From positions 1 through 9,522 of the forward strand of contig JBJMWW010000021.1 of NCBI GenBank assembly GCA_045809945.1: a DNA stretch of 9,522 bases, written 5' to 3'. A program made the position numbers and the translations under genes. Below, one piece after another: positions 5,524-9,522 of the stretch. Origin of the DNA: CADDYX01 sp045809945. Its GTDB lineage: Bacteria > Verrucomicrobiota > Verrucomicrobiia > Chthoniobacterales > UBA10450. The notes beneath the pieces are model-generated. The model had not been told where the DNA came from, made no database searches, and saw nothing but the letters and a program-made list of their open reading frames with translations. Each line of letters starts with the position of its first letter. Position 1 is the first letter of the stretch.

Positions 5524-7571
5524 CGAGCGCGGTTTCCCATCCCCAAGACCCAGCGATAGAGCAGGAAGCCAATCGCAGCGAAAGCCACTCCGCCAATTAT
5601 CACTCCAGCGGTTTCGTAGTTCTCGCCGACCAACGCCAGCGGTGCGGCTTTGTTCGAGAACACCACAATCGCAGAGATCACCACCCCGAGGATGCTTTCC
5701 CCGACGATGAGTCCGGATGCGAGCAACACGCCGAGCTGTTTCGTGCCTTCAGGGTTTGCCGTGCGTTCCGCGCGGCGGTCGAACAAATAGCCGACAATGG
5801 TGCCGACAACGACCATCAATGTGCTCTGCGTTGGCAGATAAATTCCAAGCCCGACCGCGAGCGGCGGAATGCGCATGTGTTTTGTTGTGCGCTCCAGAAT
5901 CGCGTCAATGGCAATAATCACGGCGCCGATCCATGCGCCGGTGCGGATGAGGCTCCAGTCGATGTCCGCAGCAATCACACCTCGTGCCAGCGAGGAGATG
6001 AGGCCGGCTTGCGGCGCGGGCAGAGGGTGCGGCCGCATTTCCGCGCCCGGCGCGCCGACGAAACCGTAGGCATGGTTGACCAGATCGAGCACCGGCGGAA
6101 TGACGACTGCGCCAGCGAGCACGCCGATGATGAGCGCAACCTGTTGTTTCCATGGAGTCGCATCGACGAGCTGACCAGTCTTCAGGTCCTGCAAATTGTT
6201 ATTCGCAATCGCAGCGACGTTAAAAATGACCGCGGTTGTGAAAAGCGCGAAGGCGATCAGCGCCTTGCTCGCTTCCGGCGGGACGTACGGCTTCACGCCG
6301 AGCACGAGGAGCAACGCCGCGCCGATCACAACCAGAATGCCGATGCCGGAGAGCGGACTATTCGACGATCCGATCAAGCCCGCCATATAACCGCAAACTG
6401 CGGAGACAAAAAAGCTCATCAGCAGAACATAAAAGACCCCGCCGACGACAAGCGTGGTCATGTTTGCGCCGAGGCCGCTCGAGTTCGCGAAATAGCCGAG
6501 CACCCAGCCGATCGGCAGCATGCAAACCAATGTGATCAGACCGACGATGCCAATCGGAATATCGCGCTCGGTGATCGGTAGCGTGTCCGCTTTACCGGCT
6601 TTGCGCGCGCGAGAAGCGGCCATCGCTCCGGTCAAACCACTTGCGACCGGTTTGACCAACTTTAGCAACGTCCAGATTGCGGAAACGCCGATCGCGCCTG
6701 CACCGACGAACCGCACTTTTGTACTCCACGTGGTCTGCGCGAGCTTGGCGGCGGTAGTCGTCAGGTCGCCGGCGAGCGCGGAGTAATGCGGCACGCCCCA
6801 GCCCCAGCCGATCAATGCTCCAATCAGCATGGCCGCCCCGACCGCTAATCCGCACAGGTGTCCGATCGCGAGTAGCGCGAACGAAAGCGAGAAATCGTAG
6901 CCGCTGACGGAGCCGCGTCGGCCGAGGCGGAACGTCTGCGCGACATCCGATGCGAAGATTTGCGTCGCAACGATTACGGCGAAGACCGCGGAGACGATCG
7001 AGCCCCACAGAACTGCAGCCAGGCCGGCCCGGCCGTGCTCGACCTCCGCAGCGTTGTCTTTGTCGCCGCTGCTCCCGACTTTGAGCACTTCAGCGCACGC
7101 GACACCTTCCGGATATGGCAGATCGGAATTGGTGACGAGCGCGCGGCGCAGCGGGATGGAATACATCACACCGAGCACGCCGCCGAGCGCACAAATCAGG
7201 AACGAGATCCAGAACGGAAATCCGGTCCACCAGCCGATCATGATCAAGCCGGGCAGCACGAAAATGATCGACGACAGCGTGCCTGCGGCTGATGCGACGG
7301 TTTGCACGATGTTGTTTTCCTGAACGGTCGCGTTGCGAAAGCTGCGCAGGATCGCCATCGAAATCACCGCCGCCGGGATCGAAGTCGAAAAGGTGAGACC
7401 AGCCTTGAGGCCGAAGTAAACGTTCGCGGCGGTGAAGACCAAGGTAATGATCACGCCGACGATCAAGCCGCGGATGGTGAGTTCGGGTCGGCGTCTCTCG
7501 TCGATTTCGTCGTTCGCGTTCACGAGCGCGGATTCTGCATGCGCGATGCGCGCATGTCCATTCTCTTGCAC
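5520..7571 (-). CDS. OPT-family oligopeptide transporter
   Basis: Proton-coupled oligopeptide transporter of the OPT family (prokaryotic branch), an inner-membrane protein of 683 residues with many membrane segments spread over the whole chain. A charged cytoplasmic N-terminus (1-30) precedes LTIRGLIVGVIITLVFTAAN (31-50). The family signatures are NVYFGLKAGLTFSTSIPAAV (50-69), NNIVQTVASAAGTLSS (86-101), and SDLPYPEGVACAEVLKVG (149-166), the latter the well-known PYPEG-type motif. Likely substrates are small peptides; some family members take metal chelates. Start: GTG at 7571, with no clear Shine-Dalgarno; an ATG 11 nt upstream is out of frame. The stop TAG (complement of 5520-5522) overlaps the permease stop. 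Its start is 33 nt from the divergent DUF3008 gene. Proximity to pxpABC fits peptide and pyroglutamate use, but this is inferred from position only. Confidence 0.93.
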   Translation of the reverse strand: MQENGHARIAHAESALVNANDEIDERRRPELTIRGLIVGVIITLVFTAANVYFGLKAGLTFSTSIPAAVISMAILRSFRNATVQENNIVQTVASAAGTLSSIIFVLPGLIMIGWWTGFPFWISFLICALGGVLGVMYSIPLRRALVTNSDLPYPEGVACAEVLKVGSSGDKDNAAEVEHGRAGLAAVLWGSIVSAVFAVIVATQIFASDVAQTFRLGRRGSVSGYDFSLSFALLAIGHLCGLAVGAAMLIGALIGWGWGVPHYSALAGDLTTTAAKLAQTTWSTKVRFVGAGAIGVSAIWTLLKLVKPVASGLTGAMAASRARKAGKADTLPITERDIPIGIVGLITLVCMLPIGWVLGYFANSSGLGANMTTLVVGGVFYVLLMSFFVSAVCGYMAGLIGSSNSPLSGIGILVVIGAALLLVLGVKPYVPPEASKALIAFALFTTAVIFNVAAIANNNLQDLKTGQLVDATPWKQQVALIIGVLAGAVVIPPVLDLVNHAYGFVGAPGAEMRPHPLPAPQAGLISSLARGVIAADIDWSLIRTGAWIGAVIIAIDAILERTTKHMRIPPLAVGLGIYLPTQSTLMVVVGTIVGYLFDRRAERTANPEGTKQLGVLLASGLIVGESILGVVISAIVVFSNKAAPLALVGENYETAGVIIGGVAFAAIGFLLYRWVLGMGNRAR

Positions 7572-7604
7572 GGCCGAATCATTGAGCGCGCGCGAAAATT
7601 TAGT
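7572..7604. promoter_or_regulatory. 33-nt divergent start region between the OPT transporter and DUF3008 genes
   Basis: The only space between two divergent start codons. It contains GCGCGCGCG and then an AT-rich patch AAAATTTAGT (7595-7604) directly before the DUF3008 ATG. No Shine-Dalgarno is visible for either gene. Two complete promoters cannot fit, so at least one must lie inside the opposite gene's 5' end, or the transcripts may be leaderless or nearly so. I cannot point to convincing -35/-10 hexamers. Confidence 0.25.
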
Positions 7605-7829
7605 ATGCCAGCAAAATCCAAGAAGCAGCAGATGGCAGCGGGAGCGGCGCTCGCGGCAAAGCGCGGTAAGAAACCGAAGAGCTCACTTCGCGGTGCCTCG
7701 AAGAGCATGGCGAAATCGATGAGCACGAAAGAGCTCAAGAAAATGGCGAGTACGAAGCGCAAAGGCAAACCGACGCGCGCGCGCAAATCGAAGTCGTCGA
7801 AGAAGAAGAGCTCGCGCAAAAAGCGCTAG
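7605..7829 (+). CDS. DUF3008-family small basic protein with Lys/Arg/Ser tail
   Basis: A 74-residue protein matching the DUF3008 family, whose function is unknown. The N-terminal part is characteristic: MPAKSKKQQMAAGAALAAKR (1-20), LRGASKSMAKSMSTKEL (28-44), then MASTKRKGKP (47-56). The remaining 18 residues (57-74) are almost only Lys, Arg and Ser. This makes the protein extremely basic, like histone H1-type tails, and suggests nucleic-acid binding (inference). Start: ATG 7605; the frame is open much further upstream, but that part is antisense to the OPT gene and does not look like protein. No Shine-Dalgarno. It is transcribed away from the OPT gene and converges on recQ. A possible terminator overlaps its stop codon. 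Confidence 0.87.
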   Translation: MPAKSKKQQMAAGAALAAKRGKKPKSSLRGASKSMAKSMSTKELKKMASTKRKGKPTRARKSKSSKKKSSRKKR

Positions 7830-7843
7830 TCGAACGCTTTTTT
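7818..7843 (+). terminator. Possible intrinsic terminator at the DUF3008 stop codon
   Basis: Perfect 8-bp inverted repeat AAAAAGCG (7818-7825) and CGCTTTTT (7835-7842) with a 9-nt loop, followed by one more T. The T-run is part of the stem, and the A-run on the other side makes the element usable from both strands, fitting a convergent gene pair. The GC core is only 3 bp, so it would be weak. A second short hairpin, GCGCC-GTCT-GGCGC (7847-7860), follows without a T tract. Confidence 0.4.
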
Positions 7844-7863
7844 CGGGCGCCGTCTGGCGCATT

Positions 7864-7939
7864 GTCATTCCGAGCGCGGTCGAGGAATCCCCGTGTCTCT
7901 TACATGCACGAAGATGTCTCGACTGACGCTCGACATGAC
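7864..7939. repeat. Hairpin-forming REP/REPIN-like repeat, copy 2
   Basis: A 76-bp relative of the 3961-4043 repeat, in the same orientation. The left arm 7864-7894 begins GTCATTCCGAGCGCGG, and the right arm 7908-7939 ends GACGCTCGACATGAC. The central spacer is 13 nt against 21 in copy 1 and unrelated in sequence; next to it CGTG (7892-7895) pairs with CACG (7907-7910). The TC/GT and GA/AC mismatch pairs of copy 1 are kept. Extra arm changes (CGCG on the left, CTGACG on the right) leave a small central bulge. It lies between the convergent DUF3008 and recQ genes, 13 nt after recQ's stop, a usual place for such elements. Confidence 0.85.
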
Positions 7940-7952
7940 AAACTTGAGTCCG

Positions 7953-9522
7953 CTACAGCGCAGGAACAGTTCCGCTCTGCGATTGCGCGGAATCGCGAAC
8001 GTAATCGTTGATCTCCGCGACAAACGCCGCGCCAAAGTTTTTCAGCTTTTGCTCTCCAACGCCGGACATCTGCGCAAAATCGCCGAGGCGGGTCGGCATG
8101 GTGTGCGCCATTTCGCGCAGTGAAGCATCAGAGAAAATAATGTAAGCCGGCACGTTTCGTTCGTCGGCCAGCTTCCGGCGCAGTGCTCGCAGGCGATCGA
8201 ACAGGATTTCGTCGCACTCGATTTCTCCGACACGTTTGCGCCGCGGCTTCTCCCGAACTTCAGCGAGCTTGGTCAATGTGATGGTCGTTCGCGCTTTTAG
8301 TGCGTCGTGACCTGCCGATGTCAGTTCTACGGTCGCAAATTTTCCCGGCGCGACCCCGACGAAGCCGAGCCGCATCAATTCGCGACCGATCGCCTGCCAT
8401 TCCTGCCGCTTCAGCTCTTTGCCGATGCCGTAGGTCGACAGCTGATCGTGACCGCGTGAACGAATTTGATCCGTATCGCCGCCGGTCAACACTTCGATGA
8501 CGTGGTTCATGCCGAAGCTGAAGCCGCTCTTCTGTCGCACGCGATAAACGCAGGAGAGAAATTTCTGCGCCGCGATCGTGCCATCGAACGTCTCCCGCGG
8601 CTCGAGACAGTTATCGCAACTGTCGCACGACTCGTTAGGCCAATCCTCGCCGAAATATTTCAGCAACGTTGCCCGCCGACAGGCGCGCGTCTCGGCGTAA
8701 GCCACCATCTCGCGCAGCTGCGCACGTGCGATCTGCTCCTGTTTTTCTGAAAGCTCCTCGAGAAACCGAATCTGCTTCGCGACATCACCGGCGCTGAAGA
8801 GCAGAAGACAGTCGCTCGGCAGACCATCGCGTCCGGCGCGTCCGGTTTCCTGGTAGTAGCCCTCGATGTTCTTCGGCAGATCGTAATGGATGACAAAGCG
8901 TACGTTCGGTTTATTGATTCCCATCCCGAACGCGATCGTCGCGGTCACGACGCGTACGTCGTCGCGCAAGAACGCCTCCTGGTTTTTCGTCCGGTCCTTC
9001 GATTCCATGCCGGCGTGATACGGCTTTGCCGCAATGCCATCGCGCTGCAGTTTCTCCGCGATCGACTCCGCGCTCTTCCGGCTGGCGCAATAAACGATGC
9101 CGCTGTCGTCAGGCCGAGCGCGGATAAATTCCAGCGTCTGATCGTAGGCGGATGTCTTCGGCGCAACGCGATAAGTCAGGTTCGGCCGGTTGAAACTGGC
9201 GACATAACAACTCGTCTCGCGCAACTTGAGCTGCTTCACGATGTCGTCGCGCACCCGCTCCGTCGCGGTCGCGGTCAGCGCCATCATCGGCACATCGGGA
9301 AACTGCGTTCGCAATTTTTTTAGCTCGCGATACTCCGGCCGGAAATCGTGGCCCCACTCGCTGATGCAGTGCGCTTCATCGATCGCGAACTGCGCGATGT
9401 TCCAATTAAGTGCTTTCTCCAGAAAGCCGCTCAACATCAAGCGCTCCGGCGCGACGTAGAGCAGCTTGAACTCGGCGCGATGCAATCCGCGCCAGCGCGC
9501 CTTCGCTTCGCTTTCTTCGAGC
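7953..9522 (-). CDS. recQ: ATP-dependent DNA helicase RecQ (N-terminus beyond window)
   Basis: 3'-to-5' superfamily 2 DNA helicase that unwinds DNA in recombination repair and works with RecJ and the RecFOR proteins. The window shows the last 522 residues; the frame runs off the right edge. Counting from the first visible residue, motif II is AIDEAHCISEWGHDFRPEYR (46-65), motif III ALTATATERV (81-90), motif IV GIVYCASRKSAE (141-152), motif V TATIAFGMGINKPNVRFVIH (193-212) and motif VI QETGRAGRDG (224-233). Zinc-site cysteines are C281, C299, C302 and C305. An RQC winged helix (about 315-410) and an HRDC domain (about 436-510) follow, so the C-terminal architecture is complete. Motifs 0, I (Walker A) and Ia, roughly the first 100 residues, are outside. 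The true start is therefore not visible; a TTG inside this stretch should not be taken as one. Stop TAG at 7953-7955. Confidence 0.97.
   Translation of the reverse strand, partial: LEESEAKARWRGLHRAEFKLLYVAPERLMLSGFLEKALNWNIAQFAIDEAHCISEWGHDFRPEYRELKKLRTQFPDVPMMALTATATERVRDDIVKQLKLRETSCYVASFNRPNLTYRVAPKTSAYDQTLEFIRARPDDSGIVYCASRKSAESIAEKLQRDGIAAKPYHAGMESKDRTKNQEAFLRDDVRVVTATIAFGMGINKPNVRFVIHYDLPKNIEGYYQETGRAGRDGLPSDCLLLFSAGDVAKQIRFLEELSEKQEQIARAQLREMVAYAETRACRRATLLKYFGEDWPNESCDSCDNCLEPRETFDGTIAAQKFLSCVYRVRQKSGFSFGMNHVIEVLTGGDTDQIRSRGHDQLSTYGIGKELKRQEWQAIGRELMRLGFVGVAPGKFATVELTSAGHDALKARTTITLTKLAEVREKPRRKRVGEIECDEILFDRLRALRRKLADERNVPAYIIFSDASLREMAHTMPTRLGDFAQMSGVGEQKLKNFGAAFVAEINDYVRDSAQSQSGTVPAL

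Noticed and set aside
5496..6581. Long plus-strand open frame of 361 codons opposite the OPT gene
   Set aside because: It is rich in Arg, Asp, His and Gln with no domain pattern, and it lies antisense to a gene with clear OPT motifs. A shadow frame of GC-rich coding DNA.
7302..7604. Upstream extension of the DUF3008 frame
   Set aside because: Antisense to the OPT 5' end; DUF3008 proteins begin MPAKSK, matching ATG 7605.
92..9522. recO and recQ together as a repair island
   Set aside because: They are about 7 kb apart on opposite strands with unrelated genes between, so the shared pathway is probably coincidence.

Overview
This is a GC-rich, almost fully coding bacterial window with ten protein genes, several GTG starts, and few recognisable Shine-Dalgarno sequences. 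The gene content, the hairpin repeats whose translations read VIPSGVEESS and CHVERSRDIF, and the codon style suggest an uncultivated soil-type bacterium, possibly Verrucomicrobia. That placement is an inference from general resemblance and is not certain.

Layout. Positions 92-5523 are one unbroken series of plus-strand genes. They run recO (DNA repair), a secreted YceI-family protein, a small membrane/coiled-coil protein, then pxpB-pxpC-pxpA (the three subunits of prokaryotic 5-oxoprolinase), and an APC-superfamily amino acid permease. The junctions recO/yceI, pxpB/pxpC and pxpC/pxpA are 4-nt stop/start overlaps. The small membrane protein and pxpB overlap by 53 nt. A minus-strand OPT-family oligopeptide transporter (5520-7571) converges on the permease and shares 4 nt with its stop. 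Divergent from it by 33 nt is a small, very basic DUF3008-family protein (7605-7829). The window closes with a minus-strand RecQ helicase (7953 to the right edge), whose N-terminal part lies outside.

Functional reading. The central theme is use of pyroglutamate and peptide nitrogen. PxpABC opens 5-oxoproline to glutamate with ATP. The permease immediately downstream and the OPT transporter facing it could supply amino acids or 5-oxoproline and oligopeptides. This link rests on adjacency only. RecO and RecQ at the two ends both belong to recombination repair, but they are not in one operon here.

Non-coding elements. Two copies of one hairpin-forming repeat lie at 3961-4043 and 7864-7939, in the same orientation. 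Each has 31-32-nt inverted arms of REP/REPIN-like architecture, and two pairs of mismatches are preserved in both copies. The first copy sits between pxpA and the permease, and its last five bases (ATGAC) contain the best start codon of the permease. The second copy lies between the convergent DUF3008 and recQ genes, next to a possible terminator. No rRNA, tRNA, CRISPR array, insertion sequence or phage gene was seen. I found no convincing new defence or mobile system. The most unusual thing here is the repeat family and its fusion to a gene start.
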